Of a stretch of 64,000 nt of DNA, positions 23,686 through 35,890 are shown one piece after another. How positions within the stretch are numbered: the first letter of the stretch is position 1; each line of letters opens with the position of its first letter. Below the pieces are notes generated by a model. The model saw nothing but the letters and a program-made list of their open reading frames with translations, did no database searches and was not told the DNA's origin. This stretch comes from Zanthoxylum bungeanum (lineage: Eukaryota > Streptophyta > Magnoliopsida > Sapindales > Rutaceae): positions 124,001-188,000 of the forward strand of contig SKCR01023729.1 in NCBI GenBank assembly GCA_019454045.1. Reading direction: 5' to 3'. Position numbers and translations under genes: made by a program.

Positions 23686-25686
23686 GTGTTGGACAGTTAT
23701 GACCCATAGCGTCACTATTTGTACAGATCATGGTGTTTTGTACAAATTAACTATGTAACAAAGGAAATTGCTCTTTTATCATTTGTGATTAGATCACCAA
23801 GATGTATAAATGATGAAAGGTCTTTATGATTAGTTCCTGGATTTAGATGATATGAGACAGTGTCAATCCACAAAGGTTTAATCATTCAATATCCCTAGTC
23901 AGAGTATTATCGAGATTGGACATCGATAATGCGGAAAAGACTAGAATTACACTTGTACGCGTTGTGAGGGCATAACGGTATAGTTCTCATATATTTGGGT
24001 ATAGGATACTACTGCAAGTGTAGTAGGAGGTTGTGTTTTACCGATGGTACGGAAAACAGCTTCGCTTTAGATAGACCCCTCAGAATTCCATTGGTAGTAT
24101 GACTATGTGTCTATGGAAGTCCGAATCAGGGTAGGTGTATTTGGTCTTAACCTGAGACTTGCACCGCTAATATTTATGACAATCAATATACTTTGGTTTT
24201 GGTCGTCCAGGGCTTTAACAGGTTATGTGTACGCCTCTTCTGGGTATATTGAGAATCGTAGTGTATTGGGTGTGATGTCGAGATAGAAGTACCACTCCAG
24301 TCATAGTGGAGATGATGATCATGTAGGATATGTAACTGGTTCTCTTAAATGCTGCAGCTATCGGGATATTATGACTAGGTCATGTTTATCCGATTATAGA
24401 GACTAGTTACCAGAGTTTCGATATGTGCTTCGTACGGGGCAAACACATTTCCAGCCCCAGACCTTGCACGTGACATCCGATACTGGATTGAAATATGCAA
24501 TACTACGTATGCTACGCCTGATATAGATCATATATTCTTGTAAGGATATTTCTGGAGAATTGGGTAGGCATGGCGCTTTGCTAGAAGCCAACCTTGTCTT
24601 GTAAATCGGTAATAACATAGTACTAGGTACTTACGTGTTCGGATAGTCCGACGATCGTATTTACTGCCAACATATCCGAGGATCTCATAGGTCGCTTCCC
24701 GAAGATTCACCGATGACGTATGACTTGCACTTTATTAATCTGGGATTAATTAGATGAGAGAGAAAATCAATCTAGGATTAATTACAGAGATATTTTATCT
24801 GGGATAAAATATTAATTAAAGAGAGAGAACGATTAATTTGGAATTAATCGATAAAATAATATATTCGATATATTATACGAAATTGGATTTTGACGCGGAA
24901 TTGGAATTAGATTTTAATTCGGGCAAACGAGTTAATTTAGAATTAATTCGCCAGCGATGTGAATAGTGATTTTGCTAGGCATAATTATTTAATTACGTCG
25001 CAACAGAAAATTCATTAATTTGGAATCAGCGAACCCGAGCACGGGAGTGTTTGTGGGCACACTCGCATTGCGAATTTAACTGCGGCCCACAAGTCACATC
25101 AAGCATCAAATCACTAGTCAATCGATTGATGTGATGTCTAGTCACTTTGAGTGATTTGACAACTTGTAATGAGTGATGTGAATAGTTGATGGAGTTGGTT
25201 GGCATTATTGCTTTGACTTTTTTTGAAAATGAAAAGTGGTATATGATTTAATTTATTTTGGAAATCAATTAACCTAACACCAAAACACATTTTTTCTCTC
25301 TTTCCTCTCCTCTCTCTCTCTCGCCCAATGGGCAGTTTTTTCCTCATTCTTTTTCTGGTTTCACCGTGAGATTGGAGGAGAAGCTGGTGATTTTTGCGGC
25401 AAAAATTACCGAGTGATAGCACGTTTTTGAGTCTTACGAAGGTGATAGGGAACCGCACTTGTGAGCTTGGAATAACCACCCAAAAGCTTGGAGCTTGGAC
25501 CGAAAATGGAGGAGCAAAACCAGTGAGTGCCGAGAGCCTTGGAGGAGTCTCAAATGGCTTAAGAAGTTTTTGTTCTTCATCGCATCGCCTCAACCGCTCA
25601 ATGTAAGTATTCTGTGACTTCTTCGTGTATTCACATGTATGTTTCATCGCTTTATTCGATCCCCGGGACCTTAGAGAAACCCAATA
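23686..25686 (+). mobile_element. 5' LTR of R-like copia unit A
   Basis: Starts TGTTGGACAGTTATGACCC and ends next to the primer site after CTTAGAGAAACCCAATA, so the terminal CA has decayed to TA (2001 bp). Similar to the R1, R2 and B LTRs, by eye about 85% to B. It interrupts gypsy integrase; the left flank CAATG has no match at the far side of the A/B pair (GACAT after 31012). Confidence 0.85.
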
Positions 25687-25687
25687 A

Positions 25688-25699
25688 TGGTATCAGAGC
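25688..25699 (+). other. primer-binding site of unit A
   Basis: TGGTATCAGAGC, a perfect copy of the initiator-Met tRNA complement of plant copia elements, one base after the LTR. It establishes plus orientation. Confidence 0.95.
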
Positions 25700-26907
25700 G
25701 AAGTTGAGCATGAAACTTGAATTTAGGGTTAAAATTTGGTAAATTGTATTTGAGCATAATTTGATAAAATTACTTGATTGGGTATGCTTAAATGATGTTT
25801 AATTGAAGTTTGATTGGATCAATTTCATGAAATTTGATTGGATCAATTTTTCCCCAATTTTTTAGGCTTGGCTGAATATGAACATACCCTAATGTCTTGG
25901 TATTTTTTGTATTTTTTATCATTGGATGAGTTGGAAAACATTGGGTAATGTTGATTGTGGATTAAATTGGATTGAAACCGAATTGGACATTAAAATCCCC
26001 AAAATGCCGAGAGCTTACTAGCATGAAATGGGTTTGATTTTTAATTAAAATGTGTTGGACATGTTTTGATGTTAATGAGCATAATTAATTAGGCTAATTG
26101 ATGTTTTGGAAATATTAATTTGGGTAATTAATTATGGAAATACACTTTGAATAATTAAATTGTGAAATTGGAATTTTGGAATTTAATTATGTTGGGCTTA
26201 AATTGGATTTGGGCTTGAAAAGTTGTAAATGGGCTTGGTTGTACCAAGATGGGTTTAGGCTAAATTGGTTGGATCCAATTGAGCCCAAAACCATTTCCAT
26301 AAAGTCCAATTATGACTTAATGGACCTTTAATATTTTAATTGGGCCTAATGGGCCTAAACTGATTTCTTGGCAAAAAAGGGTGATTCCTTAAATGGGCTT
26401 TGGTATTTGCGTTTGACCCATGTTGACCAAAAGTCCATGCCTTAGAAAATAATTAAAAGCCCATTGGACTTTAAATTAAATTAACATTGGATGTTAATCG
26501 GGCTTTGAGACCCGTAACGATTAGATTTGGAATCTAAGTCGTACAGGTTCGTTAATAAAGTGTAATATTTAATTTGGAATTAAATAGTGAATTAGTATTA
26601 AATGCAAATTAAATTGGATTTAATGTTGTAGTTTAATTGAATTCAAGAATTCGTACTTTGAGTACTTATTCGCAAAACGAGTTTGACTCGCACAAAATCA
26701 AATCGTTGTTTGAACATTGGATGGTCATTAATTATCTGATTAATTAATTGGATTAGATTGATTGATAACATGCTTATGTGAATACATGGTTGCGATGCAT
26801 GAATAATGTATATCGGATGGATATTAGATGGGTGGGGCAATTTTGGAAATTGTTGTAATAAATTTAGAATTTATTAAATTGGACCTGTGCGTCCAGCCTA
26901 TTACCTC
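25700..26907 (+). mobile_element. copia leader region of unit A, truncated
   Basis: Non-coding sequence downstream of the primer site, rich in TTGGGC/GGGCCT words (26200-26520) and ending at GTCCAGCCTATTACC. It is the inverse of 27371-28877 and of the R2 leader around 54640-55990. The match to an R leader stops at about 26904-26907, where the sequence switches to the opposite orientation. No gag follows. No ORF above 70 aa belongs here. Confidence 0.75.
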
Positions 26908-28877
26908 TTTGGCCAACAAACCACAACTTGGACACGACACCGATATGGAACAAAGCCTCGTGATTAAAACACATCTTTGACGGACAAGGGCTTGACTTTG
27001 GCCAACAACCCCTGCCAATCTCGGATCTTGAGTAAGAATCACTCAATGGAAGGAAAATAAACGCTTGATATTTAACGAGGGTTTTTCGCGTGCAAATTGG
27101 CTACCAATTTAATTATCTTTGTTAAGGTCTCATCATCATACACCTTTAAACATGCATTCTAAACACATAATAAAGCGAGTATGAAATAAAAATAATAATG
27201 ATATGCGGATAGATATTTTACACATTGATCCTAGATCAAATCTCTCACTTTCTCTCTCCCGCTAGCACTAATATTTTCTTACTACCCGTTACACTACACT
27301 TCTAAAGAAACCTTATTTACATTGAGGGGAATAGGTGAGAAGAGAATACAAAGAAATAGGAGATAAGGCTGGACACGCAGGTCCAATTAATAAATCAAAT
27401 TTATTACAACAATTTCTAAAATTGCCCCACCCTTCTAATATCCATCCGATATACATTATTCAAACATCACAACCATGTATTCATACAAGCATGTTATCAA
27501 TCAATCTAATCAAATTAATTAATCTTGATAATTAGTGATCATCCAATGTTCAAACAAAGATTTGATTTTGTTCGAGTCAAACTCGTATTGCGAACACGTA
27601 CTCAAAGTACGATTTCTACGAATTAAATTAATTACATGATTAAATCCAATTTAATACGTATTTAATTCTAATTCATTATTTAATTCCAAATTAAATATTA
27701 CACTTTATAAAATAAACCTTTACGACTTAAATTCCAAATTTAATCGTTACGGGTCTCAAAGCCCGATTAATATCCAATATTAATTTAATTAAAGTCTAAT
27801 GGGCTTTTAATTAATTTCTTGAGGCGTGGACTTTTGGTCAACTCGGGTCAAACCCGCAACCAAAGTCCAATCCGGGAGTTACCCCATAAGCCCATAAATT
27901 AATTTAGGCCCATTAGGCCCAATTAAACGTTAAAGGTTCATTAGTCGCATTTGGGCCTTTTGAAGCGGTTTTGGGCCTAATTGGATTCAACCAATTTTGG
28001 CCTAAACCAACTTTGTACAACAAAGTCCAATAAACCCAATAACAACTTAAAAAGGTCCAAATCCAATTTTAAGCCCAATAATTTAATTTCAAAATTCCAA
28101 ATTTTCCAATTAAATTACCTAAAGTGTATAGCATTATTAATTACCCAAAAAATCAAAGTTTCCAAAACACTAAATTTGTCCAATTAATCATGTTTATCAT
28201 CAATTAATCATATCCAACATAATTTGATCAAAATCAAACCCAATTAATACATGCTAAAGTCTCGGCCATAAGGGGAAAAAATGCCCAAATCAAATTCAAT
28301 CCAATTGAACCCAATCAAACATAAATTCAACATCCCCAAATGATTTCTAAGTCATCCAATGAACAAAAAATCAAAAATCCAAGACATTAGGGCACTTGCC
28401 AAATTCGGCCATCACAAGCAAATTGGGGAAAAATTGTTTCAAACACTTTTCATCAAATTGATCTAATCAATCATCAATTAAACAACATTCAAGCATTCTA
28501 AATCATCCAATTTCATTAAACATGCTCAAAATCAAGTTTACCCAAATTTGTCATGCCCAAAATTTGGGGAAAAATGGATCCAACCAAATTTCATGAAATT
28601 GATTATGCACAACATCAATTCAACCTCATTCAAGCATACTATACTAAACAATTTAATCATTTGATGCTCAAATTGAGTTTACCCAAATTAAAGTTTTGGC
28701 CAACATTAAGCAAATTGGGGAAAATCAATCCAATTAATTTTTCTTCAAATTGATTACATATAACTCTAATTAATTCGTATACAAGCATTCTTAAACAAAC
28801 AATTTGTCAAAATCATGCTTAAATCAAAAAGCCCCAAGTTTTGCTCAAGAACCCTAATTCGTTTTATGCAACCAATA
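26908..28877 (-). mobile_element. copia leader region of unit B
   Basis: Matches the R2 leader (54185-55994) in the same orientation, including two leader motifs (TTTGGCCAACAAACC at 26909 and CTTGACTTTGGCCAACAA at 26991) and the block GATATTTAACGAGGG near 27068. From 27371 it is also the inverted copy of unit A. It is truncated at its gag-proximal end at 26908. No coding sequence. The intervening 26908-27370 forms the spacer of the A/B inverted pair. Confidence 0.75.
28419..28860 (-). repeat. degenerate ~150-bp tandem repeat next to the B primer site
   Basis: AATTGGGGAAAA-like starts at about 28420, 28560 and 28711 head units of roughly 140-150 bp that share CATGAAATTGAT, CATTCAAGCAT and AGTTTACCCAAATT words. 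R2 has a similar run at 55690-55960, while unit A has fewer units, which accounts for much of the length difference between the A and B leaders. Confidence 0.6.
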
Positions 28878-28889
28878 GCTCTGATACCA
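28878..28889 (-). other. primer-binding site of unit B
   Basis: GCTCTGATACCA, the exact reverse complement of TGGTATCAGAGC, one base from the LTR start. It sets minus orientation for unit B. Confidence 0.95.
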
Positions 28890-28890
28890 T

Positions 28891-31012
28891 TGTAGAGTTT
28901 CAATCAAGTCCCAAGGATCACATATCATGCATAAAAACGAGTGAATACATGTCAAAGGAGGTGCGGAATAAACTCACATTGATCGGTTGGATGCAACGAA
29001 GATGGACCAAATTCGCACTTCATGTTTCTGCCTCAATCAAGCTCGGTTTTGGCCTTCTTGAACTGCAGTGGACTGCCGGTGGGGGCTGTTTTGATGCTCC
29101 AAAATCGGCCATGCAAGACTCCATTGAAGCTCCAAGCTTCAAGCTTTCCAAGCTCACAAATTCGTTTCCCTATCACCATAATATAACCCATGTGTGTGCT
29201 AGCACTACTCTTCTTCATTTGCTTCTCAAAAATTCGGTCAAACCAGGAGATTTTTGTGAAGAAATCGGCAGTGAACCGTGAGAGGGAGAAGAGAGAAAGA
29301 TGAAGGGTTTTGGCTCCAAAAGCCTAAAACCGTGAATCACCCAAACAGAGAGAGAAAGTGATGCTTTTTATATATCATTTTATTTTTCTTTATTTACCAA
29401 GTAATATAAAATAAAAGATATACAAAACTTTAATTAAAAAGTCAAAAAGCAAAAGCAAAAGCTTTCAACTTTTCACCCATCACTTCTACTTTTACATCAA
29501 GTCACTTCACTTTAATAAAGTGACAACATATCAATCACATCACTCAAAGTGACAAGTGATTTGACAATTGACGCGACTAGTGATTTGACGCTTGATGTGA
29601 CTTGCGTGCCGCACTCGAATTGAAATGCGAATGCGCTCGCAATCACTCTCGGGCTCGGGTTCGCTAATTCCAAATTAACGAATTTTCCATCGCGTCGTAA
29701 TTAAATGATTACGCCTAGCGAATTCACTATTCACGTCGCTAATGAATTAATTCTAAATTAATTCGTTCGCATGAATTAAAATCTAATTTTAATTTCGCGT
29801 CGAAATCCAATTTCTAATAATATATCAAATATATTATTTTATCGATTAATTCCAAATTAATCGTTCTCTCTCTTTAATTAATATTTTATCCCAGATAAAA
29901 TATCTCCGCAATTAATCCCAGATTAATTTTCTCTCTCTTCCAATTAATCCAGATTAATTAAAGTGCGAGTTATACATCATCGGTGAATCTTCAGGAAGCG
30001 ACCCATGAGATCTCCGGATATGTTGGCAGTAAATACGGTCATCGGATTATCCGAACACGTAAGCACCTCGTACTACGTTTATACCGATTTACAAGACAAG
30101 GTTGGCTTCTAGCAAAGCGCCATGCCTACCCAATTCTCCAGAAATATTCTTACAGGAATATATAGATCTGTATCAAGCGTAGTATACCGTAGTATTGTGC
30201 ATATCGGCCCAGTATCGGATAGTCACGTGCTAGGCCTGGGGCTGGATTTGTGTCTACCCCGTACGAAGCACATGTCGGATGTCTGGTAACTAGTCTCTAT
30301 AATCGGATATACATGACCTTGTCATAATATCCCGATGGCCGCGCAGCACTTAAGAGCACTAATACTATATCCTGCGTGACATCATCTCCAATATGACTGA
30401 AGTGATACTTCCGTCTTGACATCACACCCAATACACTACGACTTTCTGATAAACCCAGAAGTGGTGTACGCAGAACCGGTTAAAGCCCTGTACCACCAAG
30501 ACTAAAGTCTACCGATTATCGCAAGTATTAGCGATGTAAGTCTCAGGTTAAGACTATACACACCTACCCTGATTTCGGCCTCCCATAGACACATAGTCAT
30601 AATACCAATGGGATTCCGAGGGGTCTATCCAGAGCGAAGCTGTTTCCCATACCATCGGTGAAACACGACCTCCTATCGCACTTGCATAAGTATCCAACAC
30701 TTATATATATGAGAATTATGCCGTTGTGCCCTCACAACGCACACAAGTGCAATACTAGCCTATTCCGCATTATCGATGTCCTGTCTCGATAATACTCCGG
30801 CTAGGGATATTTAATGATTAATCCTTCGTGGACTGATACTATCTAATATCATCTCAATCCAGGAACTAATTATATGGACCTCTCTTCATTTATACATCTT
30901 TGGTGATCTAATCACAAATGATGAGAGTGCAATTTCCTTGTCACATAGTTAATTTGTACAACAACACCGTGATCTGTACAAATAGTGACGCTATGGGTCA
31001 TATTATCCAACA
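28891..31012 (-). mobile_element. 5' LTR of R-like copia unit B
   Basis: TGTAGAGTTTCAATC ... CATATTATCCAACA, 2122 bp, TG...CA. It resembles the R2 LTRs closely in its distal half. The right flank is mid-gag copia sequence of family Y (GACATGAAGG), suggesting insertion into, or recombination with, that element. The 146-aa ORF at 28841-29281 spans PBS and LTR and is not a gene. Confidence 0.85.
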
Positions 31013-33887
31013 GACATGAAGGAATTGAAGGTGGGGCAAGGCTTCAGATTTATATATGTTTGTTATAAACATGCCCACTGCTGGTTTTAAAATTGGATTT
31101 TAGATACTAGATGTGGTACATAAATATATGTACTAATGTTCGGGATCTGCTGATTAGCAGGATACTGACTTTTGGTGAGATGGACCTGCAAATCGAAAAC
31201 GGGACGAGAGTCGCTGTTTTGGTCGTAGAAACCTAACTTTTGGAACTGCCCGTTGCGGGTATACCTTTATATTCTATAACACTAAGTGTTTTGTTTATAA
31301 AGATGGTATTGAGATAAGCACAATAGATGTGAATAACAATATTTATATTTAGAATATAAATAAATCTCAAACATATAATATGACAAACAAAAGCTCAAAC
31401 TGAATAAATCTGTTGAGACTTAAAAGTGCCATTGTTGTCTGGTACACATTAACAAGATTCGTATATCCACACTTTCGAAGAGTGGATACTAGGACGGATT
31501 TGATTCTAATTCAAATGATGTCTATGAATCTAGTTTACTAGGCAAAGTACCTAGAACACCTTTTACTAGGTAAAAGTGCAAGTACCACCGATCTGTTAGC
31601 CCTCGTTCATAGTGACGTAAATGGGCCCATGTCTAGCTAGTCTAGAAGTGGATATGAACACTTCGTAACCTTTATGGATGTGGCATCGCGTTACGGTTAT
31701 GTATATCTTATGAAACACAAGTCAGAAACTTTTGATAAATTCAAATAGTTTCGACACGAAGTAGAAAGACCAAACCGGCTAAAGTATTAAAAACATTACG
31801 GCTGGACCATAGTGTAAAATACTTAAACATATAAGTTTCAAGATTACCAGAAAGAGTATGGTATTCTTTCACAGTGGACTCCTCCCGGGACACCTCAATT
31901 TGACGGTTTGTCCGAACAGAGAAACTGAACTTTGTTGGACATTGTAAGGTTAATGATGAGTCGCTCTGAGCTACCAATTTCCTTCCACGTATACACATTG
32001 AACAATGCAATACTTATTTTGAATAAGGTTCCATGAAAATTTGTTAGACATACTTCATATTAGATATGAACAGGAAAGAAACCGAGTTTCTCATTCCTGA
32101 AGATTTGGGAATGTTGGGCATATGGTAAATGTTTGGATGGTACCAAACTAGAACCCAAATCTGATAAGTGCCTATTTGTAGGTTCTCATAGGGAAACCAA
32201 AGTATAGTACTTATACAACTCACAAGAGAAAAATGTAATTGTTGCTCTCCATACGGCTTTCCTAAGAGGAATTCCTATATGCAGTGGTAAGTGGGAGGAA
32301 AGTAAAACTCGATGAAAATCGGAGTAATACTGTTCAAGGCACCGAGTACTCATGGAACACCAACAGTTCATCAGGGATGAAACTGTACCAATAATCTTCG
32401 AATACACAAGAACCGCGTAGGTCAGAGAGAGTCAGAAAACAGCCTGGGAGGTATGAGTTTCTGATCTCACCTCATGTAGATATTAACCTTATTGAGGAAG
32501 ACGAACCAGCTACGTATGATGAAGTGATACAAGGTATCGGCTCCGCTATATAGAAAAGTACCATGAAGTCCAAAATGGATTCCATGTGTACAACCAAGTT
32601 TGGATACTAGTTGATGTACCAGAAGGCATTATGCCTATTTGTAGCAAATGGGTCTTCATGGTGAAGACTAACGTGGATGGCAACATACAAATGTACAAAG
32701 CTAGGCTTGTAGCGAAAGGGTATCGTTATCAACATGATGTCGATTATGTCGACAAAATTTACCCATTGCAATGATTAAATCCATTCGGATAATGCTTGTG
32801 AATGATGCATATTTCATTTATGAAATATGGCATATGGACATCAAAACCGCTTTCCTTAAGGGAAACCTTTTGGAGGATATTTGCAATATCCTGACGGTTT
32901 TATCGTGCCAAAACATGCAAACAAGGTTTGCAAGTTAAATCGATCCATTTATGGATTGAAGCAAGAATTTTGTTCTTGGAACCAACATTTTGATGAGATC
33001 ATAATGGTATATGATTTCATTCAAAACGAATATGATTCTTGTGTATATAAGAAGGTCAGTGGGAGCGCACTGACAATGAATGTCCTATAAGTTGATGATG
33101 TATTGCTTCTAAGCAATAACATTCCCATAATATAATCGGTGAAAGATTGACTTTCATTAAAATTCTCCATGGAATACTTGGGAGAGGTAACCTTTACTCT
33201 ATGAATAAAAATCTACTAGGATAGATCTAGAAAGCCGCTGACAACCCTCCTAGAGCTCGTACATTTTTGAAATGTATGTGATCTGATGTCTCATATGCTT
33301 TGAGCATATGTATACACTACAAGACCAATACAGGTGATGGTCACTGGATTGATCTAAAGAACATCCTTGAGTGTCTTGGACAAACTAAAGATGCTTTCGG
33401 AAAATATGGGGAAATGAGAAATTGAGGTGACTAGGTTCACCGCTGCAAGTTTCCAAACCGAAAAAAAAGACTTTAAGTCGCAATATGGGTACATATTTAG
33501 TTTGAATAAAAGAATATTGAGTTAGAAATATTCAAAGGAAGATATTGTTGCTGAATAAATAACAAAAGTGGAACAATGTTGCAGCTGAGGCAGCAAAAGA
33601 TGCATTTTGGATCTATATAATCCTAATTAGATTAGGTATAGTTCTGTTAGCAGCTGAGCTGGGCTACAACACAGGCTAAGGAATTGTGGTCTCATCAATG
33701 ATCCAAGTATGTACTTCGACTAATTCATCAGATTCGTTCGATCAGACATCGTGGCGATGTGATGATCGAATAAATTGCATCAGATGATAACCTTGAAAAT
33801 CCACTGACGAAAGCTATTTATCAGCAGAAGTTTGAGCGACCCTTACATATTTTAGGTGTATGACACTTGAGTGATTGGTTATAGGCC
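31013..33887 (+). pseudogene. family-Y copia element C: gag end, protease, integrase, RT, RNase H relic
   Basis: Plus-strand copia polyprotein remnant starting in late gag. Recognisable in order: protease region around 31090-31200 (the DTG motif intact in copy D is lost); integrase core and C-terminus around 31560-32230 (VYLMKHKSETFDKF-like near 31700; TKLEPKSDKCLFVGSH-like near 32150); reverse transcriptase 32530-33250, with KARLVAKGYRYQHDVDYVDK (32695-32760) and CKLNRSIYGLKQ (32920). The Tyr of YxDD has become a stop (TAA 33088-33090, followed by VDD). RNase H traces run to the polypurine tract. Dozens of stops and shifts; no intact enzyme. It is the inverted partner of copy D (37238-40471), by eye about 88% identical in RT. 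Confidence 0.85.
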
Positions 33888-33898
33888 AAGTGGGAGAT
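33888..33898 (+). other. polypurine tract of element C
   Basis: AAGTGGGAGAT directly before the LTR start TGTTGGACGATT, confirming plus orientation and the 3' LTR boundary. Confidence 0.9.
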
Positions 33899-35890
33899 TG
33901 TTGGACGATTATGACCCATAGCATCACTATTTGTACAAAACATGGTGTTGTTGTACAAATTAACTATATGACCAAGGGAATTGCTCTTTTATCATTTGTA
34001 ATTGGATTACCTGGATATATAAATGATAAAGGTCCATATGATTAGTACCGGATTAATAAGATATGAGACAATATTAATCCACTAAGGTTTAATCATTAAA
34101 TATCTCTAGTCGTAGTATTATCAGGAATAGACATCGATAATGTGGAATAGGCTAGTATTACACTTGTGCGTGTTATGGAAGCGTAACGGCATAGTTCTCA
34201 TATATTTGGGTATTGGATACTCATGCCAGTGTAATAGGAAGTTCTGTTTACCGATGGTACGGAAATAGTTTCGCTTTGGATAGACCCCTCGGAATCCCAT
34301 TGGTAGTATGACTATGTGTCTATGGGAATCCGAATCAGGGTAGGTGTATTTGGTCTTAACCTGAGACTTGCACCGCTAATACTTGTGAAAATCAGTATAC
34401 TTTTGTTTTGGTCGTCCGGGGCTTTAACAGGTTATGTGTACCCCTTTTATGGGTATAATGAGAATCGTAGTTTGTTGGTTGTGATGTCAAGATGGAAGTA
34501 TCACATCAGTCATATGGAGATGATGATCACGCAGGATACGAAACTGGTACTCTTGTATGCTGCAGCTATCGGGATAATATGAAAAGGTCATGATTATCCG
34601 ATTATAGAGACTAGTTACCAAAGATCTGATATATGCTTCGTACGTGGTAGACATAATTCCAGCCCCATGCCTAGCATGTGACATTCTGATACTGGATCGT
34701 AATACGTAATACTACGTATACTACGCCTGACAAAGATTACATATTCCTTTAAAGAATATTTCTAGAGAATTGGGTAGGCACGGTGCTTTGCTAGAAGCCA
34801 ACCATGTCTTGTAAATCGATGAGAACGTGGTAACGGTTATGCACGTATTCGGATAGTCTGATGACCGTATTTACTGCCAACATATCCAGGGATCTCTTGG
34901 GTCGCTTCCCAAAGATTTACCGTTGAGATTTGACTCGAACAGAAAATTAATCTGGGATTAATTACGAGAGAGAAAATTAATCTGGGATTAATTACGGCAA
35001 TAAATTAATCTGGGATTAATTAAAAGAGAAAGAATTAATCTGGGATTAATTGCATCGAGAATTTATATGTGATTAAATTCGTCGAGAAGAGAGAACGTGA
35101 TTAAATTAGAATTAATCGGTAAAGTAAATTTAATAGTGAAATTGGATTTTACTGTTTAATTTATTTAATTGGGCTAAAATAATATATTAGATATATTAAT
35201 TGAAATTATATTTCAATGCGGAATTAAAATTGGATTTTAATTCGAGCGAATGAATTAATTTAGAATTAATTCGTAAGCGACTTCCGTAATATTTTCGCTA
35301 GGCATTATTATTTAATTAAATTAGATTTAATTACGTTGCGATGGAAAATTCGTTTAATCGGATGAAGCGTACCCGAGCCCGAAGTGTGTGGAGTAAGCCA
35401 CTTGAATTTTGAATTAAAGTGGGTCCCACCAACTTACATCACATGTCTATCAAGTGTCAACTTGACTGATGGAAGTGGTTGGAGGCATTAAATGTCATTT
35501 TTCCCTCCAACATTTTGCCTTTGCTTTTGGTAAAAGGATATACACACTTTTGTGAGTTGACTTGGTCAATTGGGTTTTAGAAACACAAAATAAAATTCTC
35601 TCTCTTCTTTTCTTTCTCCATGGCCGAACCTTCATGTCTTTGGAAGGGATAATTTTTTTCTTTCATTTGTTCTTGCTAGCACATCAAGGAGTGAATCAAG
35701 GTGATAAGGAAACTCACCCAAGTGTTGGAAACACTCAAGAAAGCTTAGAGCTTCCACGGAAATGCATAAAAAGTTTTGAACTCATCCGATCAATGTGAGT
35801 ATTTTCCGCAACTCTTTTGATTTTATTCACACATAAATCACTCTTAGACGATCTTGGCATGTTCTAGGAACACTTAGTGTTCCTACAACA
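33899..35890 (+). mobile_element. 3' LTR of family-Y element C
   Basis: Starts TGTTGGACGATTATGACCC. The 3' end falls in a palindrome (35860-35890) shared with the neighbouring inverted LTR; the last CA that fits is 35890. A run of AATTAATCTGGGATTAATTA words at 34940-35060 is an AT-rich local repeat. Same family as 9263-10915. Confidence 0.8.

Noticed and set aside
28841..29281. 146-aa plus-strand ORF
   Set aside because: It crosses the primer-binding site and the first part of LTR B on the antisense strand; related LTRs do not keep it open and it resembles no domain.
23686..35890. A plus C as one plus-strand element later split by B
   Set aside because: A's LTR and leader belong to the R-like group while C's LTR is of family Y, and flanks show no matching duplication around B.
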